Shown: positions 12,619 to 20,800 of the stretch, one piece after another
Layout: every line of letters starts with the position of its first letter
Numbering within the stretch: the first letter of the stretch is position 1
Assembly (NCBI GenBank): GCA_009746045.1
Contig: RPFO01000555.1
Span: forward strand, 2,501 to 27,500
Direction: 5' to 3'
DNA: 25,000 nucleotides
From: Mesostigma viride
Taxonomy: Eukaryota; Streptophyta; Mesostigmatophyceae; Mesostigmatales; Mesostigmataceae
Program-made: the position numbers and the translations under genes
Notes under the pieces: model-generated
Told to the model about the DNA's origin: nothing
The model's input: only the letters and a program-made list of their open reading frames with translations
Databases searched by the model: none

Positions 12619-13318
12619 CTAGTGCGAAGACTGACCCAGTGATAGCCTATTCATCGTGTGTCGCAGAAGCGGGTACTGTGCCTTAGCTGAGCTATACAGT
12701 TTAGTGAGGGCATCGGAGTAGTTCCTTTCGCCCGGCACATGCTGGGTACTGACACAATCAGAGAACTCCTTGACCCTGAGGAAGTCCAAGTCCCGTGTGC
12801 GGGCATAAGGGTTCTCAATGAAATCAACAACCGCCTGGCTGTCCGTGCGTATCACGCGACGGAGATGCGGAGTGGTGCCGCCCACCGTGAGAATCCAGCA
12901 AATGAGCGCGTGGAAGTAGGACAGCTCGCTCGCAGCCTCGCAGTATATGCGCGCCTCAGCGGTGTCGGATCCCACATACACGCGGCGGTGCAAGCGGGAA
13001 TACCATGCAAAGATGGAAGACATCGCGGGTTGGTCAGCGTTGCAAATGGTAGTGACAGCAGCGCACCTACCACGCATCTTGGTGAGCACGCGGGCATCTA
13101 GGGAACTGTCGCAATAAGACGCAAGCTCCACGGGCTTATCCCAGTCTACACCTTGTAACATCAACCCGGGTAAGGCCAGGAGGTACTGCACAATCACCGC
13201 ACGGTCAATAAGGCACAGTACATTGTCAGGCAGTCGGCTAAGGACAGCCAAATCACGGCTAGTGGTGCAGGCCAGCCAATTGAGCTTGCCACGCAATGTC
13301 CCACACTCAGACGCAAGA
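12619..13318 (-). pseudogene. Element A: RNase H domain of copia-like pol
   Basis: This is the C-terminal end of element A's polyprotein. It carries the RNase H motifs of Ty1/copia elements: an initial catalytic Asp in YCDSSLDAR, a middle Glu in SDTAEARIYCEA, an Asp in RTDSQAVVDF, and a final Asp in YSDALTKLY just before the C-terminus. It aligns along its length with the end of element B's pol, for example RTRDLDFLRVKEFS against RSRDLDYLLLKELS. The N-terminal end is cut at 13318 by the LINE insertion at 13319. After removal of that insertion this fragment and the RT fragment are still in different frames, so element A was already frameshifted here. Confidence 0.85.
13308..13318. repeat. 11-bp target-site duplication of the LINE, left copy
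   Basis: CAGACGCAAGA at this position is repeated exactly at 13526-13536, on the other side of the LINE fragment. Confidence 0.85.
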
Positions 13319-13475
13319 TGAGAATTACATCCCCGGATGAGGATTACATCCACATCTAGTGCTTAACGGTTGGGGGATGATGCAGACGATATTTGTTCAA
13401 ACTTTTGTGTGATTATTTTTCTAATGAGATTAGCATAGTACTCCGTGGCATGCCTTTGCGCATGACACGCAAGTA

Positions 13476-13525
<50 letters not shown>
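13319..13525 (+). mobile_element. 5'-truncated LINE copy inserted in element A
   Basis: The fragment starts with the last codons of the LINE protein (ENYIPDEDYIHI and a stop; the 1080-1463 copy ends DEGYIPIEDYM). It continues through the shared 3' UTR (GATGATGCAGACGATATTTGT, CTAATGAGAT, AGTACTCCGTGG, CACGCAAGTA) and ends in about thirteen TTAC units from 13475. Exact 11-bp duplications flank it. Only the last ~200 bp of the LINE were copied, the usual result of incomplete target-primed reverse transcription. The tail is uniform, which suggests a fairly recent event or ongoing slippage. Confidence 0.88.

Positions 13526-13526
<1 letters not shown>
13475..13526. repeat. (TTAC)n tail microsatellite
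   Basis: Tandem tetranucleotide run at the 3' end of the LINE insertion; it marks the priming end of the element. Confidence 0.92.
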
Positions 13527-13527
<1 letters not shown>

Positions 13528-13536
13528 GACGCAAGA
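13526..13536. repeat. 11-bp target-site duplication of the LINE, right copy
   Basis: CAGACGCAAGA, identical to 13308-13318. Confidence 0.85.
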
Positions 13537-14382
13537 AGCGGCCCACTGCTGCTCATCACCTCCGTAACCAAATCCTGCACATGGCTGCCCTTGGGAGTGA
13601 AGCAACATCGCCCACTTGCCGTGCTCATCGTGATCCATGACAGTGTCCATGCCCATGAACTGAACCACCTTGCCCAGCTCACGGAAAATAAGCTTGCCCA
13701 CAGGGTACCTGGCATGCACAATGCTATGGAACCAGGCAATCCATTCACGCGGGCCAAAGCAATCACAGTCATCTGCATGCACGAACACAAACACCAGCTC
13801 GCCCTTCCAGACGCCCACAAACAAGGAGGGGTCCAAGTCACTGTACACCATGCGAGCTGTGTCAAGGAGAAGGCGCTCTAGGCTCAGGCGCCAAGCCCGT
13901 GGACCAGCCACGGTCCCATCAACCGCCTTTATCAGCCGCATAAACTTCTTTCCTACAAGAGGCTCCCAGATTTTGGGTGTCCTAACATAGAGGGGTGTGG
14001 TGCCATCCCATAGCCGAGCACTTTCATTGGCATCCCCGTGGAGGTAGGCCTTTGAAAAATCTAGCACAGCGGACCAATGTGGCATACCCCTATTCAAGCG
14101 CCCGCAGTGAGCAGCGCGCGGATGAAAGCACACTACCATGCGCCACGTATATTTGTTTAAACCTGGCGCAGTCAAGGCCGAAGGGGGCAGGTCAGAAGAT
14201 CCAGAAAACTCTAGCACTACAGGTCTAGCAAATTCTACTTTCCTATCAGTGCCCGGGACGGGCTTCATCTGCAATGTCCACTTAAAGCGAAGCAATCTGC
14301 CATCCCTAGGTACAACGTCCACAGGCTCCACAAATCCCAGCCCTAGCCATCGTTCCCCCGCAGCCAAGATGGCACCTTGCAT
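13526..14382 (-). pseudogene. Element A: reverse transcriptase domain
   Basis: The frame encodes a copia-type RT. Near its start, GFVEPVDVVPRDGRLLRFKW matches CVEPVNDLPPARRLLKLKF of element B. The first catalytic Asp lies in VLDFSKAYLHGD, followed by a partner-strand segment AGPRAWRLSLERLL. The catalytic pair lies in FVHADDCDCF, where most copia elements have YVDD. The frame runs into the LINE insertion and its duplicated target site at 13526. At the other end, near 14382, the reading shifts into the protease frame. With the catalytic residues kept but the frame broken on both sides, this is a decayed copy. Confidence 0.88.
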
Positions 14383-14986
14383 GGGTATCGTCTAGACCCT
14401 CCTCAGTCGAGACGTGCCTGGCTACATCAAAGAAGGACATGGGGCTCTCTTTAGCAAATTCATGGAAATTAAGCCCCAAGCTTTCAGGGGTAAGGGCCTT
14501 AGGGGTAATGAGATCACGGGCAGGAGGCAACTCAGAATCATTGTACACTACCCCTTTCAGGGCTGCCACCATAGGCAAGGAGAGGCCCCTAGTCGCTACA
14601 TCAAGGGAGAAATTGTTTAAGCTCAGGTAACCAAATCCCACTCGAGACAACTGTGTGCTACTAACTGTGACCCCGGGTAGGGACAAGAATGGCTGCCCCA
14701 AAAGTGCTGGCCCCTCGTATCCCTCCACCACACACATAGGCGTCTCAACACCCAGGATCTCTAGTGGAATCTCCCCCAAGACCTTGTAAGAGCCCGACCT
14801 AGCAAAGTCAGTGACCTGGGTCCACCGGGAGGGAAACAAGGGACAATCATCATCTACACAATACTCCACAATAATGGAGACCTGGGCTTGGGTGTCTACG
14901 AGAAGCCCACACTGAAGTGACCAGGTGGCCGAGAGTGAGGAAATCACAGCGATGCTCGGGTCAAGCTGAGGTGGTGCACTGCCCAT
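14306..14986 (-). pseudogene. Element A: retropepsin-like protease domain
   Basis: The frame contains LLVDTQAQVSII followed about 60 residues later by EGYEGPALLGQPFL. These match the active-site turn and the C-terminal Ile/Leu-Leu-Gly motif of retroviral-type aspartic proteases, and they align with EVDTNSQVSII and EGYQGPALLGQNFL of element B. The usual DTG or DSG triad reads DTQ here. The domain lies downstream of the integrase half of the same element and directly upstream of RT, which is not the normal copia order. The end of the frame (…DDTHARCHLGC) overlaps the RT start in a different frame, so a frameshift separates them. Confidence 0.75.
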
Positions 14987-15220
14987 ATTGCACAGGTTGG
15001 GTTACGAAGGGAAGCAAGCCCCATGGTATTGTCTCGGCGCCTCAGCCCTAGCACAATCTTGTTCAGCAAACCACCACGCCCCCGGCTAGGCTGACTAACG
15101 GCAGCCGGATCCTGGCTAACGGCAGGAGTAAAGCCCGCCCTACTACCCTCGCGCAGGTCAGCAGGGGGCTCGCTCATTACGCCTCGAACATCCTCCGCTA
15201 GAGCCCGCACGTCCCCATCA
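14944..15220 (-). pseudogene. Element A: linker between integrase and protease
   Basis: The translated region begins DDDGDVRALAEDVRGVMSE and includes a basic GGLLNKIVLGLRRRD segment that resembles SLAGLIGALQRAKKQ, found in the same place in element B just before the protease. It is acidic, Pro- and Ser-rich and probably disordered. The reading frame continues, after removal of the palindromic insertion and one TSD copy, into 16178-16265. Confidence 0.65.
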
Positions 15221-15225
15221 TCATC
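15221..15225. repeat. 5-bp TSD of the palindromic element, left copy
   Basis: TCATC, repeated at 16173-16177. Joining the flanks with one TSD gives an uninterrupted frame reading EDDGDVDDDGDVRAL. Confidence 0.75.
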
Positions 15226-15377
15226 AGTTGTACAAGCTACTGCTTATACTTTTTATGCGCAAACCTTTTAGCTAAGGTTAACGCATATTCTTACATCCTG
15301 CGCAGGATGTAAGAATATGCGTTAACCTTAGCTAAAAGGTTTGCGCATAAAAAGTATAAGCAGTAGCTTGTACAACT
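15226..15377. repeat. Perfect 152-bp palindrome, copy P1
   Basis: Arms of 76 bp run from AGTTGTACAAGCTACTGC to a CATCCTGC|GCAGGATG centre at 15301/15302 with no loop. Every base of one arm is complemented in the other as far as I can read. It could form a cruciform, or a very stable hairpin in RNA. Confidence 0.95.
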
Positions 15378-15622
15378 TAGAACCGGCGCGGCGCGGAAGT
15401 CACGGGTTCGAAACCTCGTGGGACAGTGCCGAGTAGGGATTATTTGGGAGGATCCGCCGGGGCACCGGTCGGACCTAATTAATCGCCTAGCGAGGTAGAT
15501 ATCGGACCTTCCCGGGATTAATATCGAATCAGTGATTCGATATCGAATTAGTAATTCGATGCGGAAGTAAAACCCTAGTTAGGGAGCCGCCTAATATTCC
15601 GCCCCAACGCGCAAAGGTTTTA
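15378..15622. repeat. Spacer copy S1 with box-B-like motif
   Basis: The 245-bp spacer contains GGTTCGAAACC at 15405-15415, which fits the RNA polymerase III box B pattern. Two adjacent 19-bp odd palindromes (ATCGAATCA-G-TGATTCGAT and ATCGAATTA-G-TAATTCGAT) follow near 15522-15560, and then CCCTA-GT-TAGGG near 15582. It encodes nothing I recognise. Confidence 0.8.
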
Positions 15623-15774
15623 AGTTGTACAAGCTACTGCTTATACTTTTTATGCGCAAACCTTTTAGCTAAGGTTAACGCATATTCTTACATCCTGCGC
15701 AGGATGTAAGAATATGCGTTAACCTTAGCTAAAAGGTTTGCGCATAAAAAGTATAAGCAGTAGCTTGTACAACT
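15623..15774. repeat. Perfect 152-bp palindrome, copy P2
   Basis: Same sequence as P1; centre at 15698/15699. The symmetry extends two further bases on each side (TA...TA). Confidence 0.95.
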
Positions 15775-16020
15775 TAGAACCGGCGCGGCGCGGAAGTCAC
15801 GGGTTCGAAACCTCGTGGGGACAGTGCCGAGTAGGGATTATTTGGGAGGATCCGCCGGGGCACCGGTCGGACCTAATTAATCGCCTAGCGAGGTAGATAT
15901 CGGACCTTCCCGGGATTAATATCGAATCAGTGATTCGATATCGAATTAGTAATTCGATGCGGAAGTAAAACCCTAGTTAGGGAGCCGCCTAATATTCCGC
16001 CCCAACGCGCAAAGGTTTTA
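15775..16020. repeat. Spacer copy S2
   Basis: Direct repeat of S1 with one additional G after CTCGTGGG; it has the box-B-like motif at 15802-15812 and the same small palindromes. Confidence 0.88.
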
Positions 16021-16172
16021 AGTTGTACAAGCTACTGCTTATACTTTTTATGCGCAAACCTTTTAGCTAAGGTTAACGCATATTCTTACATCCTGCGCAG
16101 GATGTAAGAATATGCGTTAACCTTAGCTAAAAGGTTTGCGCATAAAAAGTATAAGCAGTAGCTTGTACAACT
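16021..16172. repeat. Perfect 152-bp palindrome, copy P3
   Basis: Same sequence as P1 and P2; centre at 16096/16097. It ends with AACT next to the right TSD. Confidence 0.95.
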
Positions 16173-16177
16173 TCATC
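16173..16177. repeat. 5-bp TSD of the palindromic element, right copy
   Basis: TCATC, matching 15221-15225. Confidence 0.75.
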
Positions 16178-16265
16178 TACGTCACCATCGTCCTCACTAT
16201 TCCCCACAAAGACATCCATAGTGTCAGAGGCAGGCAGAGAACGAGGGGGAGAGGTGGGAACATCA
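16178..16265 (-). pseudogene. Element A: linker piece between two insertions
   Basis: Only about 90 bp of element A survive between element B and the palindromic element. On the minus strand they read GDVPTSPPRSLPASDTMDVF and then an acidic stretch. Joined across the element B insertion with one TSD, the frame continues from VAHFVGEP on the far side (near 24100-24150), so this is the same protein linker. Confidence 0.75.
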
Positions 16266-16270
16266 CCTGG
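16266..16270. repeat. 5-bp TSD of element B, left copy
   Basis: CCTGG directly beside the left LTR; the same five bases follow the right LTR at 24093-24097. Confidence 0.85.
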
Positions 16271-16887
16271 AGTTGTGAGGGTAAGAATGCCACGAATTCC
16301 GCCATGGTTCTTGCAGGAAGTTGCCTTTATTAACAATCAGGAAACACAGACGTAAGTCACGTCACTTCCAAGACTGCACGCAGCACAGACGACAGGGTCG
16401 CAGTGCCAAGAGAACGTGCACGCAAGAACTAGCGTCCCGGTGTGACCAAGTCACTCATATAGCTTACTAGGGACGCGTCCAAGTATTCAGCTGCACTGTC
16501 ACAGCTGAACTGTCAATCAATTGATTACACAGACTCTGGCACGCCTTTGGCGCGCAGATCTATCAATTGTCCATACGGCTAGTCCTGTGGACCTATCCGT
16601 ACACTAGTCAGCATCAATTGTCTCATAGGTCCTGGCGCGCTACAGTGCGCCTACCTATCAATTGACCATCAAGTCCTGTACAAGTCCTGTCAACGTCCTG
16701 CGGACTATCAAAGTGACACTTGTACATCCTGTGTCCGTACGCGCCCACAGTGGCGCGCCGGGTACTGTCGGCACAGCCTAGGAAACGTCATAACTTTTAC
16801 GTTCCTTAACCAAATGAGGCGTTCAAGGTGCCGTTGGAAAGAGCGTAACAATCTCTATCCATCTAACGTAAATCCTTTACGTTAACT
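16271..16887 (-). repeat. 3' LTR of element B
   Basis: 617 bp, read on the minus strand from AGTTAACG to CACAACT. A short inverted repeat, TAACGTAAA / TTTACGTTA, lies at 16864-16884, next to the start. Several TCAATTG and AAGTCCTGT copies lie in the U3 half. A TATATG box candidate is at 16456-16461 and an AATAAA signal at 16326-16331. Confidence 0.95.
16326..16331 (-). terminator. Polyadenylation signal AATAAA in the 3' LTR
   Basis: The minus strand reads AATAAA here, about 55 bases before the LTR end. In the 3' LTR it would direct cleavage of the element B transcript. Confidence 0.55.
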
Positions 16888-16906
16888 CCAATCCCTTCTT
16901 TTCTTT
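16888..16906 (-). other. Polypurine tract of element B
   Basis: The minus strand shows AAAGAAAAGAAGGGATTGG directly before the 3' LTR, almost all purine. This is the expected primer site for plus-strand DNA synthesis, and its edge supports the LTR boundary at AGTT. Confidence 0.75.
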
Positions 16907-17835
16907 AGGGATCACATCCCCTGCCAGGGACCCTTGAAGTAGCTTGAAATGTCCTTCACTCCAGCTTGAAGCTTGAACAGATGTCTTTAATGGCCATTGC
17001 CATTCCCCCAGCCCTTTCTTTTAAGGAACTGGAAAAGAAACAGATCTGCCACAGGGAAAACCATTTCATGAGAAATGGAGAAAACCTATGGAAGTGGCAT
17101 TACAGAGTACCACCAGATATTAGAAGCACACAAAATTAAATACATACAGGTTAATTCTATGAGGTCTTCTCCAGGAATTAATCCCATCACCTCGGTAGAG
17201 CCTCCAGTACAATGACCTTCTGGCGGTGAGTTACATTAATCCCAGATACTAATCCCATAAAACCCAGTACATATTCAATATAAGTACAATAAATCCATGA
17301 CAATTAAAATACCACTTGACAAAGTAAGGCGTATTACAATAGTTTGCCTGTCATTCTCTCAACAGGGGTCTATTGGCGCCCGTCTTACGGCGCCCGTCTA
17401 CTTGCCAGATGGTAAACTGCCACAGCAAACAAATGACAAAATGAAACACATAGGCAACAATTAAATCCTGCCCTGGGGAACTAGGGAAGTCTGAACAGGC
17501 AAACACCTGAACAGGCCAGCTTGTAGAAACATAATACCAGGGAATCGAACCCCGCCCTATAAACCCCAGAATAAAGGTTCCCAGACCATTGTGAGAGTAT
17601 GTACAAATATACATTTCTTTTAAAATAGAATACATGGTCTGTAATGGACCTGTCAACCTTGTGTAGTCAACAGCATGAACCCCAGCCAAAACCTGGCTGT
17701 ATCCTGATTAAAATCAGAGTGAGTGTACCATGGTCCATGAGCCTTAGTACAGACTAAAATACAGGTATTATGCCAGTCACAATGCTGACACTACCACACA
17801 ATCTGCTCTCCAATGCCCTATAACCATGCACCAGC
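16907..17835 (-). other. 3' non-coding region of element B
   Basis: About 930 bp separate the pol stop from the polypurine tract. One minus-strand frame (17689-17351) is open for 112 codons with a hydrophobic segment, LIVAYVFHFVICLLWQF, but has no ATG near its start and no recognisable domain, so I do not call it a gene. A tRNA-like box B word lies at 17541-17551. Confidence 0.6.
17541..17551 (-). other. tRNA-like box B motif
   Basis: The minus strand reads GGTTCGATTCC, the standard box B, inside CGGGGTTCGATTCCCTG, which can form a 5-bp T-stem with a 7-nt loop. No matching acceptor stem or A box was found, so it is not called a tRNA gene. Confidence 0.4.
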
Positions 17836-20800
17836 TTAGACAGCTTGCTGAGATGGGTCCATCAGAGACTGAAGAACCTTGTATTGCACTGCTGCCTTCT
17901 GCACTAGCTTGGTCAAAGCATCAGCAGGATTGTCAACCCCAGGGATATGCTCAATATTGGCCAAGGAGGACAACTCCTTAAGAAGGAGATAATCCAAGTC
18001 CCTACTTCTGGCCATCTGCCTGTGCACAAACTGCACCATCCCCATGGAGTCTGTTTTTAGAAGAGTGGTAACCTGAAGTGGCCAAGGAGTGTTAGAAGTC
18101 ATCTGATGAAGCAACTCCTTCAGATAAAGGCTTGTGTGAATGCCTTCACAAATAGCCCTGCATTCTGCCACATCACTGCTGACAGCCACCCGTTTGTGCA
18201 GGCGACTAAACCAGCTCACCAAACTCCCCAGGCCTTCCTGTCTGAGCACAAAGAGCCCTGCAGCCCTGCCCCTGACCTTGGAGACCTGCCTGCTGTCCAT
18301 TGAGCTATCCACATACAGCTCCATGCAAATGGGTTGTGATAAATCCACTGCAGACAACAGAATGCCAGATGAAGCCCTGACCTGATCAGCCACCTTGGCA
18401 GACCCTAGCTCCACCAGCATGTCATCAGGCAACCTGGCTATGACCATAAGGTCTGGCCTGGAAATGCCTGCCACCCAAGCAACCATGCCCCTCACCATGG
18501 GACACAGTGCCTGTGTGATGGTTGGAGGAAGCTTGCTAATGAGGGTCTCTTGATAGTCATTGCCCCCCACCAGCAGCATACGCCACTCCCCTCCCTTCTT
18601 CACCAGTGTGGCCTCCATGCCCACAAACAGCAGAGGCTCATTCTCCACCTGCCATTGCTCCCTACCCAGAGGAAACTTGGACTTAATGATGGAGATCAGC
18701 TCCTTAAGCCACGACGTGGGAGCTATCAGATGTAGGTCATCCCCGTGCAGCGAAGCATACACTGGCAGGCCTTCCCATTGCCCCAGAAACAGACAGGGGT
18801 CTACAGGAGAGACCTTCAAGTTGCAATGCTCCTTCAGGAAACGGTTGAGAGTCTCCCTCCAGATTATTGGACTTGACCTCAGGCCCTCCAGGCCCTTGAG
18901 GATTTTAAGGAACTCCGTGTGGATGTCCCTTTTCCATACAGCAGGCACCCTAACATAGAAAGGCGTCTTGCCCTCCCACTTTTCCTGTGCCACATCTGCA
19001 TCACCCTCCAGAAATGCCCTCTTGAAGTCTATCACCACTGAGCCATAGTCCAAGCCCTTGTTGAGAAGGCCTAGAAAGACACACAGCAGCAGCCTCCAAG
19101 TATCATGCAGCATGCCAGGGGTATACAACTCCTCAGCAGTGCACTCACCAGTACCCTTGAACTCATTCAGCACTGGCCTGACATGTGGTACCTTGACCCC
19201 GTCCACCTCCTTCATCTTGATGACAAACTTGAGCTTGAGTAGACGTCGTGCAGGAGGCAGGTCATTGACAGGTTCCACGCATTTCTTGGAGATCCAGTCC
19301 TCCCCAGATTTAATCAGACCCAGTGTGACCTGGGGACACATAATGGGAGAGGACATGAGCTTCACCAGGCCTTGGTAGTTGATAGGGCTGTGTCCAGCAA
19401 GTGAGTGAGGACCAATGCCCAAACTGCTTGGATGACTAGCAGCTGGCAGTATGAGGTCATCAACCAAGGGCTCCTGCCCCTGGCACACTTGCACACGCTT
19501 AACCGTCCTGGTTACTGCACGTGATAGGTGAGTGGTCCTGAAATTAATCAGTGGGACCTGACCAGCCCCTTCCTTAGTCAGGAGAGAGGACGTGATCACT
19601 ACCCCATCCTGGCATAGGAAATTCTGCCCCAGAAGAGCAGGTCCTTGATAGCCCTCCAAGACACAAAAAGCAGTGTCCTGTCCAAGGATAGGAATGAATA
19701 CCTCACCCAGTACCTTCACGTGTACCCCGCCACTGAAGTCAGACACAAACTGATAGCTGGGTTCAGACATGCTGTACCCTGCTGCAGCCCTGGTCCCAAT
19801 AATGGAGACCTGAGAATTAGTGTCTACCTCTAAGGCAGTGTCCAGCCCCAGATTGCCATGCCACCTGAGCTTGGCTACCTTGGGCTGCTTCTTGGCCCTT
19901 TGTAGAGCCCCAATCAATCCAGCCAAACTTGTCCCCCTGGGCTTGGTTAGTGCCTTGGGCTTGACAGTTGACTCCCCAGCTGTTGACCTTGCAGCCTGTT
20001 CAACAAGTACCTCTGCAACCTGGCCAGGGCTGACAGATTCCCCTGCAACAGATGTGGTCGTTGCGTCAGTGATGTCACCTGGGACCTGAAAATCCTGCAG
20101 ATCCTGTGAGCCTTGTGCCTGACTGCCCTCATTCATCAGGTTAGGCTTGACATATGACCAACTCAGCCGGTGTACATGCTTTGGTTCGTCCTCCATGCTG
20201 ACCAAGCATGCGTGGCTAGCTTCATCAACCTGGGTAACCACCCCAGGACTCCAGCTACCACGTTTGCCATAAAGGCTAGGTTCCTTCCAAGCTAGGACCT
20301 TCTGACCCACTTGTGGCTCCAGCATCTTCCAACCCCGGTCCTTCTCCCTCAGCTTGGCAAAGGTGACATGTGCAGCATGTTTCCAGCCCTCCAGCACATG
20401 TGGTGGGCACAGGCCATGATATAGACCCATTGGGCTGACAGCAACTCCATCATAGTAGAAGTTAACCCTGCTGTTCAGCTGCTGCTCCACGTTCCTCAGC
20501 CATGCACTCCTGACAAGTGCAGGTGCAGACAAGGGTACCCAGTCTTCAGAGATGATCAATTTCTTGACCTCCTGGATTGCCCTCTCGATAGCACCCTGCT
20601 GCCCATGAGCCTCCCTAGGTGTAACCAGCAACTCAGGAAGGGTAGGATCACCCTTGAGATGCTGAAACTGCATGTCCACCTGGATCCTTGTGGTAGGAAA
20701 CTTGGCTCTTACATTCTGCAGGGCAGCCAGCAAGTACCTGTTCTTCATAGAAGGTAAATGCTCCAGCACCTTGTATTTCGTGTACCTGTCCACGCACACC

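Larger units (their letters stand above)
15226..16172. mobile_element. Tandem palindromic element (P-S-P-S-P), 947 bp
   Basis: Three copies of a perfect 152-bp palindrome (P) alternate with two copies of a 245/246-bp spacer (S). The termini are AGTT...AACT, as in element B's LTRs, and the TSD is 5 bp (TCATC). If P acts as a terminal repeat, P-S-P would be a 549-bp non-autonomous LTR-type (TRIM-like) element, and this copy would be a tandem form of it. No ORF of note is present. The copies look essentially identical, apart from one extra G in the second spacer, so amplification was recent. It could instead be a foldback or MITE-type DNA element; no transposase-class signature decides this. It splits the element A linker between integrase and protease. 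Confidence 0.85.

Noticed and set aside
11946-12620. Element A 3' LTR with AGTT...AACT ends
   Set aside because: AGTTGAGAATG at 11946 and CAACTCAACT at 12611-12620 loosely fit LTR ends, but the pol stop falls at the same place, no polypurine tract is seen and no second copy is in the window.
15401-15421. tRNA gene in the palindromic element spacer
   Set aside because: Only the box B word fits. The T-stem pairs over about three bases and no acceptor stem or A box is present at the right distance.
15226-16172. CRISPR-like pattern of regularly spaced repeats
   Set aside because: The 'spacers' are identical to each other, the repeats are 152-bp palindromes, and the unit is bounded by a TSD; this is a mobile element, not a CRISPR array.
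17351-17689. Envelope-like or accessory ORF after pol
   Set aside because: It has no ATG near its start and only one hydrophobic stretch, without signal peptide or other support; most likely a chance frame in the 3' non-coding region.
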